From Halorubrum persicum (GTDB lineage: Archaea; Halobacteriota; Halobacteria; Halobacteriales; Haloferacaceae): a stretch of DNA of 33,543 bases. Below the pieces are notes generated by a model that made no database searches, was not told the DNA's origin, and saw only the letters and a list, made by a program, of their open reading frames with translations. The stretch spans positions 6,622-40,164 of the forward strand of contig NZ_NHOA01000110.1 of assembly GCF_002727125.1 (NCBI RefSeq). The letters run 5' to 3'. Below, in pieces: positions 1 to 7,233 of the stretch (the first letter of the stretch is position 1; each line of letters starts with the position of its first letter). Position numbers and translations under genes: made by a program.

Positions 1-1016
1 CGGCGGCAGGCGACCCACTCGGCGAGTGCGGCGGCTGGATCCTCGGTGTCCGTCGAGGGGCCCCCCACCGACGGCCCTCCCGCGGTTCCGTCGATCACCT
101 CGCCGACCGCCCCATCCACGGTGTCGAGGATGTGCCGGAGGAAGTACGCCTCGTCGGCAGGGTACGCCTCGTCGCTTGGGAGTCCCGCATCGTCGAGAGC
201 CGCCTCGCCGGCAGGGGTAGGAGCCTCGGGACCGGGGCGCCGACCCGTCTCCGGGGTCGGTCTGACCACCCAGTCCGACCCGGCGACGCCGACGAGCGAG
301 GTGCCCTCGATGTCGCGGAGCCGCGAGAGGGCGTCGCCGCCGGCGCGGCTGCTCCCGCCGGGCTTGGCGTCCATGTGCGCGTGGTAGCGACGCTCGATCG
401 CCCGATCGGCCGGGTGTGACGGGCGGAAGCGGGTCCCGCCGTCGAACGTGATCGGGAAGTAGTACGTCCCGCCCGGAGCGAGCGCGCCGAGCAGGGTCCC
501 GAGCCCCTCAAGATCGAGGACATCCAGCAGCGCCATGCCGATCATGGCGTCCCACTCGCCCGCGTTCGCCTCGGCGTGGGCGATAGCGTCCGCGGCGACC
601 GGCTCGACCGTGACCGCGTGCGCGTCGGTCTCGACGGTGACCGTGCTCGTCTCTCCGCCACCGGCGGCGTCCGCGACGGAGACCGAGGCCTCCCGGTCCG
701 CCGCCCACGCCCGGAGGAACGGACCGAGGCCGGCGAGCGTCCCCGCGTCGCGGTCGACGGCGACGTACCGGGTCTCGCCCGGCGGGAGCACCTCCCAGTC
801 GATCAGGCGGGCGATCATCGTTCCGATCCCGGCCCCGACCTCCAGCACGCGAAGCGGTCCATCGGTCGCCGCGGCGCGGTCGGCGAGCCGCTCTCCGAGA
901 ATCCCGACGAGCCGCCGGTCGAGCGCCCGGTCGTCGACGGTGCGCTTCGCCCGGAGGTAGCGCCGGAAGGCGGCGGGATCGTCCTCGCGACGCCCTGTCG
1001 GTTCCTCCCCCGTCAC
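1..1016 (-). CDS. Class I SAM-dependent methyltransferase (C-terminus cut by window edge)
   Basis: The minus-strand frame is open from a GTG at 1016 to the window edge, so the C-terminus is missing. Near residue 45 there is a glycine-rich SAM-binding loop (VLEVGAGIGT), followed by an acidic residue at the end of the next strand (VAVDRDAG), as in Rossmann-fold class I methyltransferases. A later WDAMIGMALLDVLD segment matches the fourth strand of such folds. The GTG overlaps the stop of the upstream glycosyltransferase by four bases (GTGA), which indicates translational coupling in one operon with that gene and the PTPS-family gene. The substrate cannot be read from the sequence; context suggests a small molecule or lipid-linked intermediate rather than nucleic acid. 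The family call is firm and the role is inference. Confidence 0.8.
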   Translation of the reverse strand, partial: MTGEEPTGRREDDPAAFRRYLRAKRTVDDRALDRRLVGILGERLADRAAATDGPLRVLEVGAGIGTMIARLIDWEVLPPGETRYVAVDRDAGTLAGLGPFLRAWAADREASVSVADAAGGGETSTVTVETDAHAVTVEPVAADAIAHAEANAGEWDAMIGMALLDVLDLEGLGTLLGALAPGGTYYFPITFDGGTRFRPSHPADRAIERRYHAHMDAKPGGSSRAGGDALSRLRDIEGTSLVGVAGSDWVVRPTPETGRRPGPEAPTPAGEAALDDAGLPSDEAYPADEAYFLRHILDTVDGAVGEVIDGTAGGPSVGGPSTDTEDPAAALAEWVACR

Positions 1017-2179
1017 GACACCACCTCGGGGTCGACGGCGTGGGGCGCGTCTGCGACTTCGGCGAGGAGTCGGCGGACGCGGGCCGTCGACGCCGCCCAA
1101 CTCGGGTGGGCCTCGTACCGGCGTCTGGCCGCGCGCCCCATCGCCGCGAGACGGTCGGGATCGGCCGCGAACTCGTCGAGCGCCCGGGCGACGGCGACCG
1201 AGTCCTCCGGATCGACGAGAACGCCCGTCTCGCCGTCCGCGACCGTCTCGCCCGCGCCGCCCGCCCGCGCGGCGATCGCCGGGAGGCCGAAGCTCATCCC
1301 CTCCAGATAGACGATCCCGAACCCCTCGTACCGAGAGGGGACCGCGAGGACGTGGCTCGCCCGGAGCGCGTCGGCCAGCTCGTCGTCCGACAGTCGACCG
1401 GAAAAGCGCACCCGGTCGCCGAGCCCGCGCTCCCGGACCAGCCGCCGGACGTCGGCGACGTGGCTCTCGTCGACCGTTCGCCCGACGACGGTGAGGTCGA
1501 CGGCGGCGTCGGCCCCGGCCACCCCCTCGACGAGCGTGTCCAACCCCTTCCGGGGCGCGAGGTTCCCGACGAACGCGACCCGGAGGGGTTCGGAGCCGGG
1601 CCCGCGTCCCCGTTCCGAACCGTCGGCCGCTTCGCCGCCCGCGCTATCCCCGCCGCCTCCGGTGTCTCCGCCGAGCACCGCGGCCCGCGCCTCGATATCG
1701 GCGTCGTCGATCGCGGGGTCGAACCGGTCGCCAGCGGGCGGGGCGACCACGGTCGCGTCGCGGTCGACGCCGAGGGCAGCGACGGTGTCGCGGGTCGCCG
1801 CGCTGTTACAGACCGCGCCGTCGACGGTCGCGAGGTACCGGCGCTCGACGGCGCGGTACAGCGGCGCGAGGCGGCGGGGCTCGCTCGCGCGCAGGTGGTG
1901 GACGAGGCTGACGATCGGGTACGGGAGGTCGCGGTTGGCGCGGAGCAGCGAGGGGTGTGCGAGCTCGTCTTGCAGCATCACGTCGACGTCGACGCGGAGG
2001 CGGTCGCCGAGGGCCGTGGTGACGTTGTCGAGCAGTCCGCGGGGGTACGCCCGCCACGGGAGTTCGACGACCTCCACGGTGTCGCCGGCCCGACGGAGCC
2101 CCTCGACGAGTTTCCGGTCGTAGCGGAAGCCCCCCGACTGCTCGTCGAGGCTCCCGTACAGGGTGAGACCGACCCTCAT
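1013..2179 (-). CDS. GT4-type glycosyltransferase (GT-B fold)
   Basis: A 388-residue protein with the two-Rossmann layout of retaining GT-B transferases. The N-terminal acceptor domain starts MRVGLTLYGSLDEQSGGFRY and includes a glycine-rich loop. The C-terminal donor domain contains FVGNLAPRKGLDTLVEG and then the family-4 signature around VPSRYEGFGIVYLEGMSFG, whose E-x7-E pattern contacts the nucleotide-sugar. The closing segment GETGVLVDPEDSVAVA is also typical. It probably transfers a sugar from an NDP-sugar to an unknown acceptor. There is no membrane span. It starts 31 bases after the PTPS-family stop and overlaps the methyltransferase start by four bases, so the three are very likely one operon. 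The acceptor could be a pterin, a lipid or a polyol; nothing in the sequence decides this. Confidence 0.9.
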   Translation of the reverse strand: MRVGLTLYGSLDEQSGGFRYDRKLVEGLRRAGDTVEVVELPWRAYPRGLLDNVTTALGDRLRVDVDVMLQDELAHPSLLRANRDLPYPIVSLVHHLRASEPRRLAPLYRAVERRYLATVDGAVCNSAATRDTVAALGVDRDATVVAPPAGDRFDPAIDDADIEARAAVLGGDTGGGGDSAGGEAADGSERGRGPGSEPLRVAFVGNLAPRKGLDTLVEGVAGADAAVDLTVVGRTVDESHVADVRRLVRERGLGDRVRFSGRLSDDELADALRASHVLAVPSRYEGFGIVYLEGMSFGLPAIAARAGGAGETVADGETGVLVDPEDSVAVARALDEFAADPDRLAAMGRAARRRYEAHPSWAASTARVRRLLAEVADAPHAVDPEVVS

Positions 2180-2210
2180 ACCGGCCTCCCGAACCGCGTG
2201 CGTCTGCCCC

Positions 2211-2588
2211 TCATACCGGCGCGTCGTACGTCGCGGCGGCCGCGTCGTCCTCCCAGACCGTCACGGCCAACTCGGCCACGGTCTCGTCGGTCACCGCGTC
2301 GGTCACGCGCTCGAAGACGACGCGCGCGAACCGCTCGACGCTGGGGTTGTCGCCCTCGAACTCGGGGAGGTCGTTGAGCAGCTCGTCGCGGTAGCGGTCG
2401 GCGAGGTCGGCGAGCGCCGCCTCGGCGTCGTCGATGTCGACGAGGTAGTCGTGGGCGTTCAGCTCGGGGCCCCGGAAGGTCACCTCGATCTCGAAGTGGT
2501 GGGAGTGCGGCACGCCTTCGGGCCCGGGATCGGGGACCGTGAGGTAGTGCTGGGCCACCAAGTCGGTGACGACCGTCGTCGAGTACAT
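2211..2588 (-). CDS. 6-pyruvoyl-tetrahydropterin synthase / QueD family protein without cysteine
   Basis: A 125-residue protein of the PTPS/6-carboxytetrahydropterin synthase (COG0720) family, close to the usual length. Zinc ligands are visible as His14 (AQHYL) and the His28-x-His30 pair (PHSHHFEIEV). The family's catalytic cysteine is absent and the protein contains no cysteine at all. In its place is Glu24, giving an E-x3-H-S-H pattern. From the literature I recall that PTPS-III enzymes use Glu at this place to make 6-hydroxymethyl-dihydropterin; applying that here is inference. I chose the ATG at 2588 because longer readings run into the divergent gene's promoter, and a TATA-like element at 2613-2619 sits 25-31 bases upstream. 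It heads the operon with the glycosyltransferase and methyltransferase. Confidence 0.88.
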   Translation of the reverse strand: MYSTTVVTDLVAQHYLTVPDPGPEGVPHSHHFEIEVTFRGPELNAHDYLVDIDDAEAALADLADRYRDELLNDLPEFEGDNPSVERFARVVFERVTDAVTDETVAELAVTVWEDDAAAATYDAPV

Positions 2589-2666
2589 GCACCGATACAG
2601 GGACGCGACGCACCTAAATCCGGAGGGCGGCGGGACACCTATACGTCTCGCCGCCTCGGTACGACC
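2589..2666. promoter_or_regulatory. Divergent promoters for the PTPS-family operon and the reductase fusion
   Basis: This 78-base gap separates two outward-facing genes. For the plus strand, CTATAC at 2639-2644 lies 23-28 bases before the GTG at 2667. For the minus strand, ATTTAGG (2613-2619) lies 25-31 bases before the ATG at 2588. Both spacings fit leaderless archaeal transcripts. The closeness of the two TATA elements suggests the two operons may be regulated together. Confidence 0.6.
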
Positions 2667-4637
2667 GTGAACTGTCTGTTCGTCGGGGCCGGGTCGATCG
2701 CGCCGGAGTACGCCGCCGGCCTGCCGGGGAGTTCGCTGTCGCTCGCCGGCGTCGTGGACCTCGACGGAGACCGCGCCGCCGCCCTCGCCGCGGACCACGG
2801 CTGCCCGTCGTTCACCGACTTGGAGACGGCGCTCGCGACCGTCGACGCGCCGCTGGTGGTGAACCTGACGAGCCACGCCGCCCACGCGCCGGCGACGCGG
2901 ACAGCGCTGGAGGCCGACCGCCACGTCTACTCGCAGAAGCCGCTCGCGCTCGACGCCGACGAGGCGAAGGCGCTGGTGGCGCTCGCACGCGACCGCGGGC
3001 TCGGGCTCGGCTGCGCGCCCGGCACGCCGCTGGGGCCCTCGCAGCGCCGCGCTGGCCGCCTCCTCGCCGACGGGCGACTGGGTCCGGTGGGTCTGGGGTA
3101 CGCCCACGCCCACGTCGGTCGCGTGACCGACTGGCACGACCGCCCCGACTCCTTTCTGGAGATCGGGCCCCTGTACGACGGGGCGGTGTACCCGCTCGCG
3201 CTCCTGGTGTCGTGGTTCGGTCCGGTCGAGCGCGTCCGCGTCGCCGACGCGCTCGACGTCTGGCCCGAGCGCGAGGACCGGCGACCGTCGACCCCGAGCC
3301 ACGTCGAGGCGACGCTGGCGTTCGCGACGGGGGCGACCGTCAGGCTGACCGCGAGCTTCTACGCGCCACACCGGAGCCGGGAGTTCTACGGGCTGGAGCT
3401 CCACGGCGACGACGGCTCGCTGTACCTGAAGGGGACGGGGGCGATGGACGACGACCGCGACCACGTTCGGTTCGGGCGCGTCGGGCGGGAGTACGTGAGC
3501 GCGCCGCCGGACGCGCCGACGGAGCCGTACGAGTACGTCGACGCCGTCGAGCGCCTCGCTGCGACGGTCGAGACGGGCTCACCGTCCCGAGTCGGAGGGC
3601 GGCGGGGGGCCCACGTGGTCGCCGTCTGTAACGCGATCGAGGCGGCGGCCGAAGGCGAGGGGGCGGTCGCCGTCGACGACTGCGGGGCGACCGCCGACCC
3701 GCCGCCGGCCCCGGTCGTCAGGCCGGAACCCCTTTTCGACGGCTCGGGCGCCGCCGGGGTCCGCCTCCCCGCGGTCGGCTTCGGCTGCTCGCGCTACCGC
3801 GACGGGGCGTACGTCGAGCGCGCCGACTCGATCGCGACCGCGCTCGACGCGGGCTACCGCCTCCTCGACACCGCCGAGCTGTACGGCAACGAACACCGCA
3901 TCGGCGACCTGCTCGCCGCGCCGGGCGCGCCGGACCGCGATCGGGTGTTCCTCCTCGGAAAGGCGTGGCGCACCAACCACCGCCGCGAGCACCTGCTCGC
4001 CGCCTGCGCCGGCAGCCGCGAGGAGCTCGGGATCGACGCGTTCGACTGCTACGCGCTCCACTGGCCCGGCGCGCTCGAACACCGCGGCGAGCTGCGTCGG
4101 CTCGCCGAGAAACCGGTCGAGCGACAGGAGGCGCTCGCCTTCCCCGAAGGCGAGGACGGCGGGCCCGCGACCGCCGACGTGTCGCTCGCGACGGCGTGGC
4201 GAAACCTCGAGATCGTCCACGAGCGGGGGTGGGCGCGGACGCTCGGGATCTGTAACGTCTCGCGGACACAGCTGGAGACGGTACTGGAGGCGGGCGCGGT
4301 CGACCCGGCGATCGTGCAGGTGGAGCGACACCCCTACCGGCCGCGGCGCGGGCTCGTCGAGCGCTGTCACGAGCGGGGGATACGGGTCGTCGCGCACTCG
4401 CCGCTGTCGGCGCCCGATCTCCTCGACGAGCCCGTCTTGGAGGCGATCGGCGCGGATCGAGGCCTCTCCCCCGCCGAGGTCGTCGTCGCCTGGAACGTCG
4501 CCCGAGGGGTCGTCCCGATTCCGTCCAGCACCACCGAGTCGCACGTCGTCTCGAACCTGGCCGCCGGAAGCGAGCGGCTGACCGCGGAAGAAGTCGCGCG
4601 CGTCGACGCCCTCAGGGATCCGGATTTCGAGCGATAG
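2667..4637 (+). CDS. Gfo/Idh/MocA oxidoreductase fused to an aldo/keto reductase
   Basis: A 656-residue two-enzyme fusion. Residues 1 to about 340 form a Gfo/Idh/MocA-type dehydrogenase: a Rossmann start (LFVGAGSIAPEYAAGL), a YSQKPLAL motif near residue 90 equivalent to the family's EKP, and a C-terminal substrate domain. Residues from about 353 to the end form an aldo/keto reductase. Its complete catalytic tetrad is visible as Asp401 and Tyr406 (LLDTAELYGNEHRIG), Lys432 (LLGKAW) and His465 (YALHWP), and it ends with a typical VPIPSSTTESHV cofactor segment. The GTG at 2667 is chosen because the Rossmann strand starts there and a TATA element sits at the right distance; the open frame upstream lies inside the opposite genes. 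Both halves should use NAD(P)(H), so the protein may carry out two consecutive redox steps on one polyol, sugar or side chain. The substrate is unknown. Confidence 0.88.
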   Translation: MNCLFVGAGSIAPEYAAGLPGSSLSLAGVVDLDGDRAAALAADHGCPSFTDLETALATVDAPLVVNLTSHAAHAPATRTALEADRHVYSQKPLALDADEAKALVALARDRGLGLGCAPGTPLGPSQRRAGRLLADGRLGPVGLGYAHAHVGRVTDWHDRPDSFLEIGPLYDGAVYPLALLVSWFGPVERVRVADALDVWPEREDRRPSTPSHVEATLAFATGATVRLTASFYAPHRSREFYGLELHGDDGSLYLKGTGAMDDDRDHVRFGRVGREYVSAPPDAPTEPYEYVDAVERLAATVETGSPSRVGGRRGAHVVAVCNAIEAAAEGEGAVAVDDCGATADPPPAPVVRPEPLFDGSGAAGVRLPAVGFGCSRYRDGAYVERADSIATALDAGYRLLDTAELYGNEHRIGDLLAAPGAPDRDRVFLLGKAWRTNHRREHLLAACAGSREELGIDAFDCYALHWPGALEHRGELRRLAEKPVERQEALAFPEGEDGGPATADVSLATAWRNLEIVHERGWARTLGICNVSRTQLETVLEAGAVDPAIVQVERHPYRPRRGLVERCHERGIRVVAHSPLSAPDLLDEPVLEAIGADRGLSPAEVVVAWNVARGVVPIPSSTTESHVVSNLAAGSERLTAEEVARVDALRDPDFER

Positions 4638-4672
4638 GAAGGCGGAACCGATCGGATGCAGCAGATGCGGGC

Positions 4673-4682
4673 GGTATTTCTA
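4673..4682 (+). promoter_or_regulatory. TATA-like element for the 4-TM protein gene
   Basis: GGTATTTCTA lies 26-35 bases before the ATG at 4708. This supports that ATG over the in-frame GTG at 4684, which is too close to the element to be on its transcript. Confidence 0.45.
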
Positions 4683-4707
4683 TGTGAGAGAAGCACATGC
4701 ATGTAAC

Positions 4708-5094
4708 ATGGCACAAACGGGAACGCGGCAGCCCACGGTCGACGTCGGCTCGTTGAACGGGCTCCACTGGGTAGGCATCGTCGCGGCCCTGGTCTCCGCC
4801 GTCGTCCACCTCCTCCTCGGCGTCAGGATGATTCCGTCTCCGATGGGGATCAGTTTCATCCTCGCGGGGCTCGGCTTCGTCGGCGGGGTCGGGCTGCTCC
4901 TGGTCGACTATCGACGGCGAGCGGTGTACGCGGTCGGGATCCCCTTCACCCTCGCCCAGATCGTCCTGTGGTACGTCGTCAACTTCGCGGGGGGGACGAA
5001 GTCGTTCCCGGCCGAGGTCGGGGCGCTCGGCGCCGCGGACAAGCTCGCCCAGGTGGTGTTGATCGCCGTGCTGGTCGCCCTCCTGCGCCGGTAA
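4708..5094 (+). CDS. Small four-TM membrane protein of unknown function
   Basis: A 128-residue protein with four hydrophobic spans at about residues 19-40, 47-67, 72-95 and 108-126. They are separated by short loops, one of them positively charged (DYRRRAVY). I recognise no catalytic motif and do not know its function. The ATG at 4708 follows a TATA-like element by about 30 bases. The next gene, a CDP-alcohol phosphatidyltransferase, starts 74 bases downstream on the same strand, so the two may be co-transcribed. A helper or scaffold role for membrane lipid chemistry is possible but only guessed from position. Confidence 0.8.
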   Translation: MAQTGTRQPTVDVGSLNGLHWVGIVAALVSAVVHLLLGVRMIPSPMGISFILAGLGFVGGVGLLLVDYRRRAVYAVGIPFTLAQIVLWYVVNFAGGTKSFPAEVGALGAADKLAQVVLIAVLVALLRR

Positions 5095-5168
5095 CCGTGC
5101 CGACGCGGAACCGCCGACCCCGACGCGAACGCGTCGCCGCGATCGCCGGGGCGAGGGGTGACGGGTAG

Positions 5169-5939
5169 ATGGCCGAAGCGCGCCCGCGGCGGTCCGTTCG
5201 CGTCGGGGTCGGCGTCGGACTGCCGCTCGTCGCCGCGCTCGCGCTCGCGGTGCTCCTGTCGCGGTTGTTGCCGGCGACCGCGGCGGGCCGATGGGGGCTC
5301 TCTCCCCCCGTCGTCGCCGGGGTCTGCTGGGCCGGACAGCTCTGGTACGTCGGCTACGGGATCGATCCGGGGAGGGCGACCGGAGCGGTCTGGCGGCGAC
5401 TGTTCGGGCTGGCGAACGCGGTCACGCTCGTGCGGGGGGCGCTGTACGCCGTCGTCGCCGGGTTCGTCGTCGTGCCGACGGCGACGGCGCTCGCGTGGGC
5501 GCCGGCGCTGTGTTACGGGGGCGGCGTTGCCCTCGACGGCCTCGACGGGACCGTCGCTCGGACGGTCGGGCGGGAGACCGAAATCGGTCGCCGGCTCGAC
5601 ATGGCGTTCGACACCTTCGGATTCGTCGTCGCGCCGCTGGTGGCGGTGCTGTGGGGGTTGTTACCGGTGTGGTACCTCTCCATCTCCGCCGCGCGGTACG
5701 TCTTCCGCGGCGCCGTGTGGGCGCGGCGCGTCCGCGGCCTGCCCGTCGGCGACCTCCCCGACGGCGACCTCAGTAGATACCTCGCGGGCGTCCAGATGCT
5801 GTTCGTCACGATCGCGCTCGTCCCGCCGGTACCGACGGAGTTCGTGTGGACCCTCGCGCCCGTCGTCCTCGCCCCGTCGCTGGCGGTGTTCGCGCGGGAC
5901 TACCTCGCCGTCAGCGGGCGGCTCCCCGGCCGCCGGTGA
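5169..5939 (+). CDS. CDP-alcohol phosphatidyltransferase family membrane enzyme
   Basis: A 256-residue integral membrane protein carrying the complete family signature DxxDGxxARx8GxxxDxxxD at about residues 123-148, with all four metal- and CDP-binding aspartates present. Hydrophobic spans lie before and after it (about 15-35, 41-55, 90-115, 155-175 and 205-250). Members of this family move a phosphoalcohol between CMP and an alcohol acceptor to make phospholipids such as archaetidyl-inositol, -glycerol or -serine, or related phosphodiesters. The particular alcohol cannot be read from the sequence. Its place beside polyol/sugar-type oxidoreductases, a glycosyltransferase and a methyltransferase suggests a specialised headgroup rather than bulk lipid synthesis; that is inference. 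The ATG at 5169 is the first good start and precedes the first span. Confidence 0.9.
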   Translation: MAEARPRRSVRVGVGVGLPLVAALALAVLLSRLLPATAAGRWGLSPPVVAGVCWAGQLWYVGYGIDPGRATGAVWRRLFGLANAVTLVRGALYAVVAGFVVVPTATALAWAPALCYGGGVALDGLDGTVARTVGRETEIGRRLDMAFDTFGFVVAPLVAVLWGLLPVWYLSISAARYVFRGAVWARRVRGLPVGDLPDGDLSRYLAGVQMLFVTIALVPPVPTEFVWTLAPVVLAPSLAVFARDYLAVSGRLPGRR

Positions 5940-5951
5940 GGTCCCGGAGGG

Positions 5952-6968
5952 TCACTCGTACTCGAAGATCACCTGCACCGCCGCGTCGGGCGCCGAGTCG
6001 AGCAGCTCGTACGCTTCAGCCGCGCGCTCGAAGGGGATCCGGTGGGTGATCAGCTCGTCGGCGGGGATCCAGTCGAGCCGGTCGAGCGCCGCGTCCATGC
6101 GCCGGTCGCGGTCCCAGCGGCCGCGCAGCTCCGGGCTGATCGTGGACACCTGACTGGAGACGATGTCGATGCGGTCCCGGTGGAACCGCCCGCCCAGATC
6201 GATCGGCTCGCGCTTGGTCCCGTACCACGAGCCGACGACGACCCGAGCGTCGTAGCCGACCGCCCCGATCGCCTCGTCGAGCGCACTCGGCTGCCCGGAC
6301 AGCTCGATCGCGATGTCGGCGCCGTCGACGCCGGGGGGCGCGTCGGCGGACGCGGTCGCGGCGAGTTCGTCCGGCGTCGCCGTTCGGTCGGCGCCGAGCG
6401 TCGCAGCGAGCGCCCGGCGGCGCTCGAGCGGGTCGACCACGACGAGCGATTCCAGCGGAAACGCCGCCAACAGGCGAGTGACACAGAGCCCGATCACCCC
6501 GGCGCCGAACACCACGACCCGTTCCCCGATCCGCGGGGCGGCGTCGAGGACGATGTTCGTCGCCGTCTCGACCGACGGGAGCAGCGACCCCGCCGCCGGC
6601 GTCGTTCCCGGCGGCAGCGCGACGACCGAGTCGGGGGTCGTGCGGAAGCGCGTCTGGTGCGGGACGAACGAGAACACCGACCGGCCGACCCAGCTTGGAT
6701 CGACGTCGCCGCCGACCTCGCGGACGACGCCGCTCGCGGCGTAGCCGTACCGGAGCGGGTACGACAGGTCCCCGTCGAGCGCGTCGAGCGTCTCGTCAGC
6801 CGGGAGCTCGGTCGGGACCTGGTCGCGGTAGACGAGCAGCTCCGTCCCGGCGCTTATCGCCGATGCGCGGGTGTCGACGAGCAGTTCGTCGGCGGCCGGC
6901 GAGCCGACCGTCGCCTCCCGCACCTCGACGGCCTTCGGGCCCGTGAAGTAGAGCGCGGCGTCCGTCAT
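5952..6968 (-). CDS. MDR-family (zinc-type alcohol dehydrogenase-like) oxidoreductase lacking catalytic zinc ligands
   Basis: A 338-residue medium-chain dehydrogenase/reductase. The N-terminal GroES-like domain includes LRYGYAASGVVREVG. The NAD(P)-binding Rossmann domain starts at VVVFGAGVIGLCVTRLL near residue 165 and has an acidic cofactor residue in VVVDPLERR. The Cys and His pair that binds catalytic zinc in classical alcohol dehydrogenases is replaced by SAISAGTELLVYRD, and the structural-zinc cysteines are absent; the only cysteine is in the Rossmann helix. This resembles zinc-free MDR branches such as BchC-like enzymes. It converges on the CDP-alcohol phosphatidyltransferase gene with a 12-base gap. 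It lies 265 bases downstream of ftsZ2 and may have its own promoter there. The substrate is unknown. Confidence 0.85.
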   Translation of the reverse strand: MTDAALYFTGPKAVEVREATVGSPAADELLVDTRASAISAGTELLVYRDQVPTELPADETLDALDGDLSYPLRYGYAASGVVREVGGDVDPSWVGRSVFSFVPHQTRFRTTPDSVVALPPGTTPAAGSLLPSVETATNIVLDAAPRIGERVVVFGAGVIGLCVTRLLAAFPLESLVVVDPLERRRALAATLGADRTATPDELAATASADAPPGVDGADIAIELSGQPSALDEAIGAVGYDARVVVGSWYGTKREPIDLGGRFHRDRIDIVSSQVSTISPELRGRWDRDRRMDAALDRLDWIPADELITHRIPFERAAEAYELLDSAPDAAVQVIFEYE

Positions 6969-7181
6969 CGGGTCGCGAATCCGGTCCGGTCGCGGGCGGC
7001 GCCCGAGCGACGCCGCGGGCTTCGGGTCGGCTGGTGGTGTGACACGGTGCGTCCCACGGACCGTGCGATGTTAAGTCCTCGCGCCGCCCGACGGGCGAGC
7101 CGAACGCGGCGAGTGGACGGACGTGAGAAACGATCCGAAGGATCGAAAGCGGAAGCGAAGGTGGAAGCGGAAACAGAGCCG

Positions 7182-7197
7182 AAAACGGAGCCAAAAA
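7182..7197 (-). terminator. T-tract terminator after ftsZ2
   Basis: Read on the minus strand, this stretch carries a T5 run (7193-7197) and a T4 run (7182-7185), 37-52 bases past the ftsZ2 stop. Archaeal intrinsic termination mostly uses such T-runs. The rest of the 6969-7233 gap holds no gene I can support. A weak TATA-like CTTAACA (minus strand, about 7070-7076) could serve the MDR gene, leaving a leader of roughly 75 bases. Confidence 0.5.
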
Positions 7198-7233
7198 CGA
7201 AAGCCGCGTCGATGGACGGATACCGCGGGATGC

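Noticed and set aside
2589-3464. N-terminal extension of the PTPS-family frame
   Set aside because: It would run antisense through the reductase fusion and across two TATA elements. The PTPS fold starts at the ATG at 2588.
5158-6153. 331-codon Ser/Arg-rich plus-strand frame
   Set aside because: It is an off-frame reading of the CDP-alcohol phosphatidyltransferase gene running into the antisense of the MDR gene.
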